From: Hofstenia miamia
Lineage: Eukaryota > Xenacoelomorpha > Acoela > Hofsteniidae
DNA: 39,830 nucleotides
NCBI GenBank assembly: GCA_900660155.1
Contig: CABFPE010000766.1
Span: 237,965-277,794, forward strand
Direction: 5' to 3'
In this document: piece by piece, positions 1-11,650 of the stretch
Layout: every line of letters begins with the position of its first letter
Position numbering within the stretch: the stretch's first letter is position 1
Notes under the pieces: model-generated
Told to the model about the DNA's origin: nothing
The model's input: only the letters and a program-made list of their open reading frames with translations
Database searches by the model: none
Position numbers and translations under genes: made by a program

Positions 1-400
1 TGTGTTTAACATGTTTTATTATATCATTTACAAAAATTGCAACTAAAATAGGGCCAAGTACAGTACCTTATGGCACCCCACGGTCGGTCGTAACATAACT
101 TGATTTTTTACTGTTTAATATTACACGCTGCTGTCTATTTTTTAAGAAGTTCATAATTAAATTGAGTTCACACCAAAATTATATTTATAAGCTTGTCTTG
201 CAAGATATCGAAATTCATTGAATTGAATGCCTTACTTAAATCTAGTAATGCTACCAACTGCACTTATTATGAGATATATTAGACTTAATTTGTTGCGTGA
301 TCGATAAAATTGCGTCCTGGGTGCTATGCCCAGCACGAAAACCAAATTGCTTATTCGATAGGATGTTTTCAGATTTTAGGAATGCGTTTATTTGAATATA
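1..400 (-). pseudogene. Partial second copy of the same LINE RT, in tandem
   Basis: These bases repeat 859-1264 almost exactly and in the same orientation. They encode RT residues from YIQINAFLK through FGFRAGHSTQDA to the GVP-GTVLGP region. Differences are a few small indels and substitutions (for example a 4-base and a 2-base loss). The copy shares the same TAA interruption in the GVPQG motif. It is cut by the start of the window on the left and by the N at 401 on the right. Confidence 0.88.
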
Positions 401-1264
401 NAGCATACGATGTTTCGAATTTAGGTTAGTTAAAAGAAAAGAACAGTATTGAAAATGAGACAGACAGAAAGCCTGTATCAGTTGTTTATGATAATTGCTT
501 GATATTACATTACGTAAGTGATAAAGATATCTAATGCCTGCAGTCATTTTTTGAATCTTATTCAGTAGAAATTTTTCAAATGTTAATTCATTATCTATCT
601 CCACTCCTAAATAGCTGACTGATTCACTTTGCTTTATTGACTCATTATTTATCTTTAGTTCTATGTCATTTATTAGATTTCTTTGTGCCTTCGGTGAAAA
701 AATTATAAATTGAGTTTTTTCAATATTTAGTTTCAGTTGATTATTAGTAAAATAATTGTCTAATTTTTCTATACCTGTCTGGAGGTTTTTTGTAGCATCA
801 AAAGCATTTTTTGCGGAACTTATTAGGCATGTGTCGTCAGCATATTGGTAGATGTCGGTGTGTTTAACATGTTTTATTATATCATTTACAAAAATTGCAA
901 CTAAAATAGGGCCAAGTACAGTACCTTATGGCACCCCACGGTCGGTCGTAACATAACTTGATTTTTTACTGTTTAATATTACACGCTGCTGTCTATTTTT
1001 TAAGAAGTTCATAATTAAATTAATTGAGTTAACACCAAAATTATAATTTATAAGCTTGTCTTGCAAGATATCGAAATTCATTGAATTGAATGCCTTACTT
1101 AAATCTAGTAATGCTACACAACTGCACTTATTATGAGATATATTAGACTTAATTTGTTGCGTGATCGATAAAATTGCGTCCTGGGTGCTATGCCCAGCAC
1201 GAAAACCAAATTGCTTATTCGATAGGATGTTTTCAGATTTTAGGAATGCGTTTATTTGAATATA
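1..1264. repeat. Direct repeat, 1-400 matching 859-1264
   Basis: Unit offset is 858 bases. The repeat arises because minus-strand LINE sequence runs from 1264 to 402 and then restarts at the point equivalent to 1264. A single N at 401 marks the junction, so a true tandem duplication and an assembly join are both possible. Confidence 0.9.
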
Positions 1265-2050
1265 CAACAGTTTTTCAAAGAGTTTGCTAAAAGGATGTGC
1301 AATACAAATGGGTCTATAATTTTTTGCGTTTAGATTGTCACCTTTTTTATATATAGGAGTTATATCCGATTTTTTTAGCAAGTCTGGAAATTCACAATCA
1401 ATAATACATTGATTAAATGCGACTAATAATTGTTCTCCAAAAATAGGAAAAAAACGTTTAATAATAAAAAATGGGAGATTATAGGAAGCGGTTGATTTGT
1501 TGGTATCAAGTTTTTTAACAATGTTTTCTAATTCATTGATTGTAGCAAGTCTAAAGGAAAATTGTTTTGATTGTTTGAGATCATCAGAATTTTGTTTTTT
1601 CTTATAAGGTGGGAAATTGAAATTTCCAAGTTCTTTGAATGTTGAATTTAAATGATTTAGTATTTGAGTTTTGTCTGTAACGTATTATTGATGTTTAATT
1701 CATTTATTTCGGATGAAAGACCTTTAGATTTTCCGATAAATTTATGGATGTATCGCCATTTTTCTCGAGTAGAATTTAATTGGTTAAAGAATTTTCGCCT
1801 AGCTTTATTTAAATTTTTTGTTCTTAATTGCTTAATTACTTTCTTTGATTTTTTCGTAATTGGTCCAATTAGTCTTTGTCGGCTCGGATTTTGCAAGATC
1901 AAATAATTCTCGTTTAATTGATACTAGTTTATGGACTTGATTATCGTCGGTGTTTAAAAAAGGAAATTTAATTGTTTTAATCTTAACCCGTCGCTTCTTA
2001 ATTGGGGCAACAGTGTTTAATGCTTTGTAGATTTCTTGAACCGAGGGAAT
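402..2050 (-). pseudogene. LINE (non-LTR retrotransposon) ORF2 fragment, RT domain
   Basis: Reading right to left on the minus strand, this encodes the linker between endonuclease and RT (residues APIKKRR, then a W..Y region), then the RT: the DITPIYKKGD and NYRPI motif near 1370-1310, FGFRAGHSTQDA near 1200, the LLDLSKAFNS motif, GVP-GTVLGP near 925, and the catalytic YADD at 833-844. After this come the LKLNIEKTQF and YLGVEIDN motifs of the thumb. The reading frame is broken by frameshifts near 1845 and near 1680, and by a TAA in place of the expected glutamine codon of the GVPQG motif (about 929-931). The ORF stops abruptly at an N at 401. No 5' part with the endonuclease core is seen; the right edge is replaced by another retroelement near 2050. 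The motif style fits the Jockey/CR1-like group, but the clade is not resolved. This is a dead copy. Confidence 0.9.
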
Positions 2051-2398
2051 TAGACAGGGAGACAAGGAAGATACTAGCAGCAGAGAGCATTCAACCTAAA
2101 TGGAGATGTAGATAGGCTTGAGAAGTTGGCACAGAATGAGTATAAGTTCAGGCACGACAAGGTGGGAAGAATGGTACACTGGAGTTTGAGCAGGCAGCAT
2201 GGGTTAGAAGCAGGAGACAAGTGGTATGAGCACAAGCCACAGGGCGTCATAGAAAATGAGAAGGTTAAGATACTGTGGGACTTCAACATACAGACGAGCA
2301 AAGTGATAGAAGCACGGAGGCCAGACATAGTAGTGGTAGAAAAAGAGAAAAAATTAGGAACAGTGATAGACATAGCACGGAGAGGAGTGGTAGCATAG
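2050..2398 (+). pseudogene. Retroelement C-terminal nuclease-like fragment
   Basis: The plus strand encodes an RELDRETRKIL segment, then NGDVDRLE, then an open frame from 2126 to a TAG near 2396. The open frame contains EYKFRHDKVGRMVHWSL, KWYEHKP, KILWDFNIQT and RRPDIVVVEKEKK. From family knowledge, this order (TRK, DVDRL, a zinc-binding C..C..H..C segment, RHD, HW, KWYEHKP, LWDF.I.T, RPD) belongs to the C-terminal region of a widespread animal RT-encoding retroelement. The PD..EXK-like tail suggests a restriction-type nuclease fold, which is inference. The segment between DVDRL and the RHD motif, where the zinc-binding part should lie, is deleted. The copy is truncated on the left against the LINE and ends early on the right. 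A relative lies at 24530-25720 on the other strand. Confidence 0.72.
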
Positions 2399-3753
2399 AA
2401 GGCAGCATGTAAACACTTTTGCAATATTTCGATAATTTTTGTGGCCTATGAAATGTTTTTGATCTATCAACTTTTTCACAACTCCTAAATTTAAAAGTTT
2501 CACTTTAGATGTTAAAAAATATGTCCTTATAAATCTTCAGTGAATAATCTAAATAGCTTGTTGCTCAAACAGAAATCTAATTTGAGTTTGTCCTTATATG
2601 TACAAAACCCAGTATGAGTAATTGCAGCCGACTTATATATATATATTTACATAAATTATTAACTATTGTAATGTAATATAATAACTTATATTTAGGCTTT
2701 GGTTGGGATCTCATGCAGACATCGATTTGGGTTTCCACTGAACTTCTGCCGTATAGTCGGAGGCAGAAATATTAGCATGTTTGCAATTCTTATTTGGGGA
2801 TCAAATGACAAAAATTCTGTTTAAATATTGTAAATTAGTGCAGAGCTTATAAAATTATGATTAGCACTAATTAAACAGTGCTACAGATAGAGCCAATCTT
2901 CAAGAAAAATATCTTCAAAGACAGATCAACAAAATTAGACAATGAATAAACGTATGAATAAAGTATTTGCCCATCGATTATCTGCGAAAATTGGAAAAAG
3001 GCATTAAACCTCAAATTAATAAGTGCTTGCAATAAATTTATAAAGTCTTTGAAATGGGAGTTGCGTTGAAATCACAAGAGAGTACAATGCTAAGGCTCGA
3101 TATATTTGAGGAATTCAATTAACTTTCCTCTGAAGTTAACTTCTATCCTGTCTATAAAAACAAAATTAATTTCTAAGTCCTATTTTTTGGAGGAAACCAT
3201 TTGCAGAAGTGTTTATATTTTGAAATGTTTGGATCGCTGGCCGGACCGTTTCTTGCGTTGAGTTTGGTTCCTGATCCGTTCACAACTCTGCATACAGTAG
3301 AAACCAAGAGCTTAGCAGTGGCAGCAACAATTTTCCACAAAAAAGTAACTCATTGTTTCATGAAATTTCAATAAATTTATTTTTGGACTAAAATGTTTTG
3401 AAGAAACCATCACGTATATTAAAAAAAGTCCTAAGAAGTCTAGTATTAACACAAACAAAGTGTAGTAAAATGTTGCATGGAATAAAACTATCTCAGATTA
3501 TGTATTAGTTGGTTTGTAACATCGGAATTTTCTCCGATGGGACTGGGCCATGGTCTCACTCTGTGCACACCTATGTAGCCATATGGAGTCAACGATACTC
3601 AAAGCCGACACAGTAGTTGTATATTTTGAGCTTTTGAATGCTTTCAGAACGAAAACATCAATTGTAAGTGTTATATAAATAGTTTCATGTAAATTATTTT
3701 TGATGCATGCAAGCATGCAAAAAGCACGCCAAAATTGGATAGAGCAAGAACTT
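2399..3753. other. Intergenic, no gene recognised
   Basis: AT-rich sequence with a short TA tract at 2633-2647, a 7-bp hairpin at 3520-3539 (CATCGGA arms) and a near-palindrome TGCATGCAAGCATGCA at 3703-3718. The short open frames here have no recognisable motif. Confidence 0.5.
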
Positions 3754-4233
3754 GGTGTCCGTGCATTTCAACTTAACAATTTCCAACAAGTTCCAGGCAG
3801 TAATATGATGCCCGCCTACCTGGAATTCAAAATTTCCAGCAAGTTCCAGACTGAAGTTAACGCAAATAAGGCTATTAAATGAAATTTCGCCATTTATCAG
3901 ATGTAACCACATAGTACATAGTAGCTTCCATATTTATTTAAGAGAATTTCTCCAAGAGAAAAGCTAATTTTATTGAAGCAGCCAAAATAGTGGAACATTG
4001 AATTTGATGAAACGAAGTACAAAACACTGGTTACTTTTGTTAGCAAATTTGATTGTCCGAAGTCAAGACAACTGGATGCAACCGCAAAAATGATTACATT
4101 TACTTGTAGACAAGGCAATAAATTAGACGCAATAAAAAATTAACTTTCCAGGTACTAAAAGCAGTTCAAGGCAGTAACTTTGAATTTCTAGGCAGTTCAA
4201 GGAAGTTCCAGATTTCCACGTTGCGCGGACACC
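3754..4233. mobile_element. Candidate inverted-repeat element (GGTGTCCG ends)
   Basis: The left end GGTGTCCGTGCA (3754-3765) is matched in inverted orientation by TGCGCGGACACC (4222-4233), 11 of 12 positions. Next to the ends lie related motifs in direct orientation, GTTCCAGGCAGTAA near 3789 and GTTCAAGGCAGTAA near 4165, and several more TTCCAG or TTCAAGG words. No coding sequence is inside. Flanking bases offer only TT on both sides, so a target duplication is not established. It could be a small DNA transposon without its own transposase, or chance plus local duplication. Confidence 0.4.
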
Positions 4234-5997
4234 TTGAAAAAACATTACTCGCTTTAAACAGCTGACATATATTTTGAATGTAAATTTTATGAATCGATAT
4301 GTGCTTCGAAACTTCAAAAATTTTGCAACATCTAATTGCTTAATGATTATGAAAATATACTACATACTTAAATAACAATAATCTCTGCACCTCATGCTAT
4401 TGAATTCAGTAGAGTAGGAGCTGATGTTGAAAAGATGGTGAAGAAAGGCGATGATTATTTGTAATTTACAGATTATGTTTATCATTATTATTTTTGTCAA
4501 TCGCAAATAATACATTTTAACTTCAAATTGATACTAAGCTAAATATCACCATGGGTAATATACCATTGTTGTTTGAAAAACTACAGAAAAATTAATATTT
4601 TTTTCAACAACCAATTGGAACAAATTTTATTGTTAAAAATATTTGGTATAAGATAAGTTAACTGAAGTTATTAAATATTTGATTGAAATAGTTTGAAATA
4701 CATTTTAAACCTTGGATATCTCTTCAATTTTCACCCAAAACCAGAGCTTACGAGGAACAACATTGCTCCATACTTGAGAAGCTATTTGATTTATGCAAAG
4801 TTTATTGCCCTGGAAAGGATTACTTTATGCAAAAATACACAGAATTCTTAACACAAGACTAGATCCACGAGTCCGGTCGACTCATTTAGTCCAGTACCTC
4901 AGACACACAGAACAAGGCAAGCTTGTACAACGGATTCATAAAAGCAACAAATAAATCCGTATGAAGATATAATTTTGGTACTTTCATTTTGCTTTGGAGT
5001 GTGTACAATTGCACACAAGAATGTACAATTTTTTCTAAAGACAGTTAAATGGAGGAATTCGTTGAGAAAGTATTAAGTAGACTTCAAGAAACTCAAAAAT
5101 TAAATTTAAGTTTCTCATACTGAATAATCGAAATTGGCGTATTACAGGGATAAACACAAACCACAAAATGGACGAAAAACTTTGTTGGAATGCTAATAAT
5201 TATAAGTAGAAGCAAAATCTAACCATTCTAAACGTTACAGTATACTGTCTATAAAGATAAGATTGGGCTATTTAACTTTTGAAAGTGCAAATTGCAAAAG
5301 AAACGTTTGTATGAAGTTAGAAAACTTTAATCACAGCAATACAATTGATTGGTATTGTGTAAATTCGCTACATGGTGAAGTTCAGTAAACGACTAATATG
5401 GGTGAAGTGAGATGTGCTAACAATAACAAATAATATTGATGAAGTTGTCAGAGTTCTGAATGAGACAAAATTTGGATCCCCAAGCCACCTCAAAATGTTT
5501 TCTGTTGGGATTCGCATGGGCCAAAGTGCTCCCCATAACACTGAAATACAAATCATATGCATGTATATCTGTTTAGTAACTATTCTTGCTTACCGGTTTT
5601 CCCAAATCTATGCGATTTCATGTATATGAATAAAATAACTATGTAGATAATAAACAACTTCTTTGATTACATGTAAAGATTTGATGCAGATTCACATTCA
5701 CCAATTTTAGTCAGCCAAGGGTTAATAATTGACAAGTGGCTTCACATGTTTCACCAAAGCGGCTTGATGTATAGGAATTATATCCTAGAGCAATGCTAGT
5801 TACCATTAGGCATTCTCGCAGTTGCAGTGATTTTGGAGAACACTTTTTATTAACTTCCTGTAATTGATGTCATATTGAAATATAGAGCCCACAAATCTCC
5901 ATGAAATTCATGATGTGAGAGTTCATCTTCCCTCTACCCCCTCTGCACAATGTCCATTGGGATCCCCATCCCGAGTGAAATACTCTTGAGACCAATA
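4234..5997. other. Intergenic, no gene recognised
   Basis: Mostly featureless AT-rich sequence. A 71-codon open frame on the plus strand (5414-5629) looks somewhat protein-like (DEVVRVLNETKFGSPSHLKMF), but it matches no family I recognise and has no supporting start or splice context. Confidence 0.45.
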
Positions 5998-6005
5998 TCT
6001 ATGGT
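5998..6005 (+). repeat. Left target-site duplication TCTATGGT
   Basis: Pairs with TCTACGGT at 8326-8333, immediately outside the inverted ends of the 2.3-kb element; 7 of 8 bases match. Confidence 0.6.
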
Positions 6006-8325
6006 CAGGGGCGGATACAGAAAAAATTAAGAATAAAATGCTAAGTGCATAATTGGGTACTAGAGGGCAAAAACTATTCAATTTTTAATTTTTAAAATTC
6101 ATTATTATGTACAAACTTCACCATCTACTGACTCCAAAAATAGAAACAGAATTCGACTAATTTTTCAGAACTCAGCACAATTTTTTTTCAAATACCGCTT
6201 TAATAATGGCATGTTGTGTTTTTAGGAGATTTTGGCATTATGCAAAATAGACCAATGTTATAAAATTATGTAAAATGCAAAATTTTCACCTAATGGTATG
6301 AATGTGTGCTTAGTATCTAATTCAATCAACATTGGTAAATATGTTGATAAAATTAAAGAAAATCAACCAATTCAAAAGTTTAAAGATCTAGCTAAAATCA
6401 ATAAATTCTAATATTAAAATAATTGTGGAGAGTTTTGATGACACACAAATTTGTTTTTGGATTTTTGGAGTAGGTGCATGGTGTTGAATTGAGTACAAAA
6501 AATTTGGCCAACCCTACTGAGTATTGTCGAATACAGTTTGGTTCAAAAAATGGGACTCGCAAAGTCATTTATTCTAAGCAGGCTACATTATATAAATTAA
6601 CAAAAAAATTCATATCAAATGATAGATAATTGAAATGTGTGCATGTTATAACCCAAAAAATTAAAAAATATTGCCGCCAGCAGCAATGCAGCGAGAAAAT
6701 CTATCACCGATAGAGTCCATTAAATTTATCTTCAAATCAAATGAAATTTGTTGCTCCACTTCCAGAATATACTACTTCAACTCAGCAATGTTTTTGGGAT
6801 TGTTCTTCTCAACGTCATCCTTGAAGATGCTTCAATTGGAGAAAGCTCTGGCGAGTTTGCATGCCCCTGCAAAAACTGAATATTTTGCTCTTCAAAAAAA
6901 TTTTTGGTCTGATGAGAGGTATGATGAGTTGCGCCATCTTGTTGTAGTAATCAACCAACAGAATATAGGCCATTAGCAAGAGCAATCAACTCTACTATAA
7001 TTTCAATATATTTTTCGCTATTAATTGTGCCGAATTCACAGATTTTGAGGTAAAACTCTCTAACTTAGAGCACTCCAAACCATAATTTGGACTAGGGTTT
7101 ACATAATGTTTTGACTTGCAAGACCAATGAAGAACCCGGTTTCTGAATAGCTGGAAAACTGACTCGCCTGTAATAAATATGTTGTCAAAGAATCCATCCA
7201 GTAACCAGTTTTGGCAGGTGGAAACTCTGGCTATTTTTTGTTTTTGAGTCAGGTTTGGTACATTTTTTCTTTTTTCTTTGCGATTCCAGACACTTTTAGC
7301 GCCCTATAGACCGTAGATTTGGAAACTTGCTTCCCCCTGACTTGATAAAACCGCTGAGTTATTTGCAAAATTGATTGTAAGGGGTTACACAACACAGTTT
7401 AAATTAGACTTTTCTGGTCACTTCCTTCCAAAATTCGCGGCCTTCCACTTATTTTCATTCTCTCTGTCGCATTGCTTTTTTCGAGAATCTTGATATTCCT
7501 GTAGAAAGTCGCCTTTGACATTTTAACCAGATTGCGGGAACTTGCCTTATCCTTGGTGCCATTGTTATATAGATGTTGAAGTAAGTCTCGTTGCTCTTGA
7601 TAACTCATTTCATAAATGATTGTTTGAAAGACCTGCTAGAACCAGATGTTGTTAACAGGTATTTAATTAGTGAAATCATTCGTGCTGGCATTACAGTTCA
7701 ATGTCCAAAAGCAGTTCAGTTCCTATCGACAACGTACCTTATGCCAAAACAAAATTACAAAATTCGGTGGAGTCTCATTTTTGAACCAAACTATAGGATA
7801 AGTATGAACAGTGTTGAGAAATAGAAATGGTAGACAAGGAGAAAATTCTATTTAATTATTACTCATGCTATGCTTAATATACTCTTTTGTGTATAGATTA
7901 ATCACTATAAGTTTATGTGCCACGGGGAAGCTGTAGCTATGCTTATCAAATTTCATTAGTATTTTTCAAAGCAAAATAATTTAATGTTGTATGCTTAAAT
8001 TAAAATACCCCACAGAAATCACATGTTTCTATTCACCCCCATCCAAAAGGGTGAATCGCAATACTTTTAAAATTTAAAACAATTCCTGAAAACTAAATAT
8101 TCTTATTTTTATTGGAATGCAATTCCAGGATACATAGGACACATTATAGTGTAAAAATTCAATGAAATACATTTTACAAATACTAGATCTTTGAAAAAAA
8201 CTTAAAAATACTGTTCCTATTGACTCCATTTGACGGTATTAAGGAAGTTTCTTATGTAATTTTTATTGTACAATTTTAATGAATTTTTCTTATTTTAGGG
8301 GGGGGGGCTTCTGTATGCGCCCGTG
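6006..8325. mobile_element. hAT-like transposable element with 8-bp target duplication
   Basis: The left end CAGGGGCGGATACAGAA is mirrored by the right end, which on the other strand reads CACGGGCGCATACAGAA. Just outside are TCTATGGT (5998-6005) and TCTACGGT (8326-8333), an 8-bp target duplication with one change. CAG-type ends with 8-bp duplications are typical of hAT elements. The inside carries no hAT transposase; instead it holds a broken Tc1-like transposase on the minus strand (6700-7608), so the hAT-like shell was probably invaded or the element is composite. A run of 10 or more G precedes the right end (about 8298-8307). Confidence 0.68.
6700..7608 (-). pseudogene. Tc1-like (DD34E) transposase pseudogene
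   Basis: The minus strand starts with an open frame (7608-7399) containing a helix-turn-helix (SKATFYRNIKILEKSNATER) followed by the linker motif SGRPRIL, as in paired-like DNA-binding domains of Tc1/mariner transposases. Further on, a second helix-turn-helix-like SKSTVYRALK, then FITGESVFQLFRN near 7160, where the family has an aspartate before ES, then QQDGATHHTS (6918-6944) and NSPELSPIE (6831-6854). Exactly 34 residues separate the D of QQDGA from the final E, which is the DD34E spacing of Tc1. Several stops and frameshifts break the frame, and the first catalytic aspartate reads as glycine, so the enzyme is dead. Length is close to a full Tc1 transposase. Confidence 0.85.
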
Positions 8326-8333
8326 TCTACGGT
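8326..8333 (+). repeat. Right target-site duplication TCTACGGT
   Basis: Partner of the sequence at 5998-6005 across the hAT-like element. Confidence 0.6.
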
Positions 8334-8389
8334 AAGCAGATTGGGATTTAGAGCGTAAGCAATTTGTAACAATGATTTTGTTTAACTAG

Positions 8390-8770
8390 CACCATGTTGA
8401 TGATGTGTTTGCATTATTTAAGGCAAAAGATGAAGCAAGCAATTTTCTAAAGTATCTCAATAGTCTTTTTAAGGACATTCAATTCACCATGGAGTGCCAA
8501 GTAAAAACAAATTAAAATTTTTGGATGTGTGCGTACACAATTTTAATAAGAAGTACAAAACTTTTTGATACATAAATAAAGACAAATTCTGGATTATACA
8601 TTCCAAGTATTATTTTTTTTAGAAACTAATGATAGTAGTTTGATTAACACGTAATACAGGCCTGCTGATTTCTGTAACATGTAATAAAAAAGTTGAAAAT
8701 TTCCTATGGCAAACACATTACAAAGTATATAGATTTTTTCATATAAGAAGAAAATGTCTGCCGTTTAGAT
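8390..8770 (+). pseudogene. Penelope-like retroelement RT fragment
   Basis: An open frame at 8390-8515 reads HHVDDVFALFKAKDEASNFL, then YLNSLFKDIQFTMEC. This is the catalytic (Y)VDD region of Penelope-like RTs, where VDDVF, a KFL.YLN segment and I.FT.E follow one another. After a frameshift near 8510 comes KFLDVCVHNFNKKY, matching the FLDV motif, and further on WIIHSKY and an LINT..RPADFC segment that could be the thumb. Only about 120 codons remain, with stops. No GIY-YIG endonuclease is seen. Confidence 0.72.
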
Positions 8771-11130
8771 AAGAAAGAATAAATAACTCATAACTGAACT
8801 GAAGTACCTTAAAAATCGTGATTCAGATTTTCAATTTGATTCAAATAGATTTCCATACTGCACTAGAATCTTCTCGAATTCGATCGGCAATGGGGCGACA
8901 TATTAGGCTCAAACTCAACCAAGATACAACTCAGTTTCCTTATTACTATCAAGCCCAAGCATAAACAAAATACAATATTAAATGTTCAATCTAAATGTTA
9001 TTTAAAGCCAGCTTAAAGTCAAATGATGATAATAATTATTAAAAATAGAAAAAGGTCCAAGTAGAACATTAGTTGAAAAAATATGTGGCTAAAACCGAGC
9101 AAGATTCTATATTCATTATAAATATGGTATAAAACACGACAAAAGAGAAATTTTCTCACAAATAAGATGAAGAGAGCCATCACAGCTTATGATGACTTAA
9201 CTTCAAATGTGTTACACAATCTTTTAATTTAAGAATCATATTAAAAAAACGTGCCAATTCTCAAATAAGAATGCAATTCAGCGAATTTTATGGTGATTTT
9301 CTACCACAATGATATTTAAGCGTATGTAGCGGTGGTTCTAGTTTGCACTGAGTCAAATTTCACGACTTTACTACACTGTGTATAACCTTTATAATTTATA
9401 GAATGTAAAGGGTGTGTGTTGTGTATCTATTGTAGACAGGAGGGGATCCAGAAAAAATTGATGGAGAAGTATGAAGGGATAATTTACCAGTATACCTAAT
9501 ATTTTCTTAAAAATGCATTCATAATTATAATTACATACTAAAAAGAAATGCGTTTTATAATGCATTTAAATGAGCATATAACAGGATCGAAATAATACTT
9601 ATAACGTTTACAATTTATTATTGAAAAATTCGCTGTTTTCCTTGTTAAAAGTTTGCAAACATTGCATTGCTATTTAAATTAATGCCGGAGGCCACTTATG
9701 CTAGTTAATACGATTTGCATGTTATCATGAAATAGAACTGTAAAACGCATTACATACATTTCTATACCACTTAATGTTTTAGAGTAAGATACTATTATGA
9801 CATGCAAAATGTGCTTTTGAAATTGATAAAGCAGCATTAGCAGCACTATAGATCCATTGAACCCGCGAAAATTTTGTAAATTGAAAAGCATTGAATGTAA
9901 TTTTCTAGAAGCAACCTGTACTAAAATGTAGATGTTCCATGGCAGTTGTGTGTCAAAATTCTGTTACAAACATAGTAAAATTAGTCATCATCAATTTCTT
10001 ATATAAAATAAACAATTAGTTAAATTTTATCATTGCTCTATGTTTACACTATATACACAGAAGTACGAGTATGCGTTTCTAAAAATGGTACATTCATACG
10101 TAGAAGAAAAAGCAGAATAGAAAAATTGACCACTCAAGAATATGTCTATAACTCCTTTGTAGACACTGCTCAAAAGTATTGGTTGCAAAATTAATCTATA
10201 GATAAGACGTCTAGATTTGCAAGAACCTGATCTATCCTATATGTTTTTATATGGCTATGTGTAACAAGAAATTCAAAGAATCATTCTTTAGTCATTTATG
10301 CATAACTGTATTTTCATTTCAATTAACAAGAAAATGTAAAGTCTGCAAGGCAACCTAGAAAATCAGAAGTTATTCGTTTGATAATTTTTCCCAATGAGCT
10401 CAATGTGCAATTTCAAAATAAAAAATGATACATTGAACATCCGTTTTGCTCATATTAGCATTGAGAGTATAAGAAAGGTTTTTAAAAAACTTCAATACTG
10501 TTGACCCACAGACTACAGATTTCAGAACATTACTAATTATTAAGGCTGATTTTTTTGGCCTAAACAATATAAATTGTAACTCAAAAATTTGACTTTTTGC
10601 TCAAAGAATTCCAATTTTGACCTTTTTATTAAATGAATTTGTCTAATTTTTAACCCTAAAACTAAAGCACCCTTAATAAGTACAAAATATTTTCAATTCT
10701 AAAGTTATCTGTAAGGATGAAGTAAGGAATTACTGTAATTTTGTTTACTATTTTAGTTAGCATTTTTTAAAAGCCATCAATAGAATTCAACGAAGCAGAA
10801 TTCTTTAAAATAATGTTGAACAAAACATCGCTAGGCATTCCAAGCACATACCTGTTGTTAGTTAGAGCACTTATGTCTCAGAGCTAAGTCAAAGGGAGGG
10901 AGTTGCAAATACAGTTAAGATATTCATCAATTTCAACCCAAAATAAATAATTTGACAAGAACTAAAATTGATTTGGTGCAAATTTAAACTGATTGCTTTC
11001 GTGAATAATATAGATTGATGTGGATGCTGTTAACACAAGATGAATTATTTTTGCTGATTTTATGTTTGACTTAAAATAATTAAACTTAAGTTTTGAGAAT
11101 TGTCCATTTTTGCGGTAAAAGATAGTGTAG
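8771..11130. other. Intergenic with a lone TE terminus near 9437
   Basis: AT-rich and mostly featureless. At about 9436-9460 the sequence CAGGAGGGGATCCAGAAAA resembles the left end of the 6.0-8.3 kb element; no matching right end was found. The open frames at 9679-9891 and 10962-11156 have no recognisable motifs. Confidence 0.45.
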
Positions 11131-11134
11131 CATA

Positions 11135-11650
11135 AATAATTAGAATATTGCGCCACTAATAATAGCCATTCTCCTTAAAATCATAAACTGTTAACGGAAT
11201 AAAAACCTGTAACAACAGGCTGATGGCGCAATGTCTGGCTCAATTGCCTCCACTAACCTATGGCTAAAATTTAAATATAATTTAAATGAATTTTGTTCGT
11301 TTTTACAATTATTTGAAATCATTAACCTAATGACTTATTTTGAACATATTTTGATCTATAAACGTTCAATATATTGTTTGTATGTAAATTCTAGAACTAA
11401 TTTTATCATTTTTATTCAAAAGGTTGATCATTTAGAAATTTTGACTTTACTTAAGACAGCCTTGCAATAATTTTTTGCCAATATTAATCAAAATAGACGT
11501 TATAACGGGGAGCCAGCCAGCCAGTGCTCTCTCTGTGTAGCAGCTATGGTCCTATGGACTATTTAAGAACAGATTCAAATAGAAGACTAGGTTTTTGACT
11601 GATATTAGGTTAAGTTATAATATGGGACCAATATTGGTCCGCCACTACAG
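11135..11650 (+). repeat. Interspersed repeat, copy 1 (hairpin-ended family)
   Basis: About 370 bases (from TAATTAGAATATTGCG near 11138) match 12290-12665 along their length in the same orientation, including ATAAAAACCTGT, GGCTGATGGCGCAATG and a CTATGGCTAAA segment. The copy has an internal inverted pair ATTGCGCCA (11147-11155) and TGGCGCAAT (11224-11232). Its right end carries a perfect 16-base palindrome GGACCAATATTGGTCC (11625-11640). Related palindromic ends occur in the other two copies. Noncoding; class uncertain, probably a non-autonomous DNA element. Confidence 0.65.

Noticed and set aside
5414..5629. Possible host exon (DEVVRVLNETKFGSPSHLK)
   Set aside because: No splice signals with frame continuity, no recognised family; kept only as a remark.
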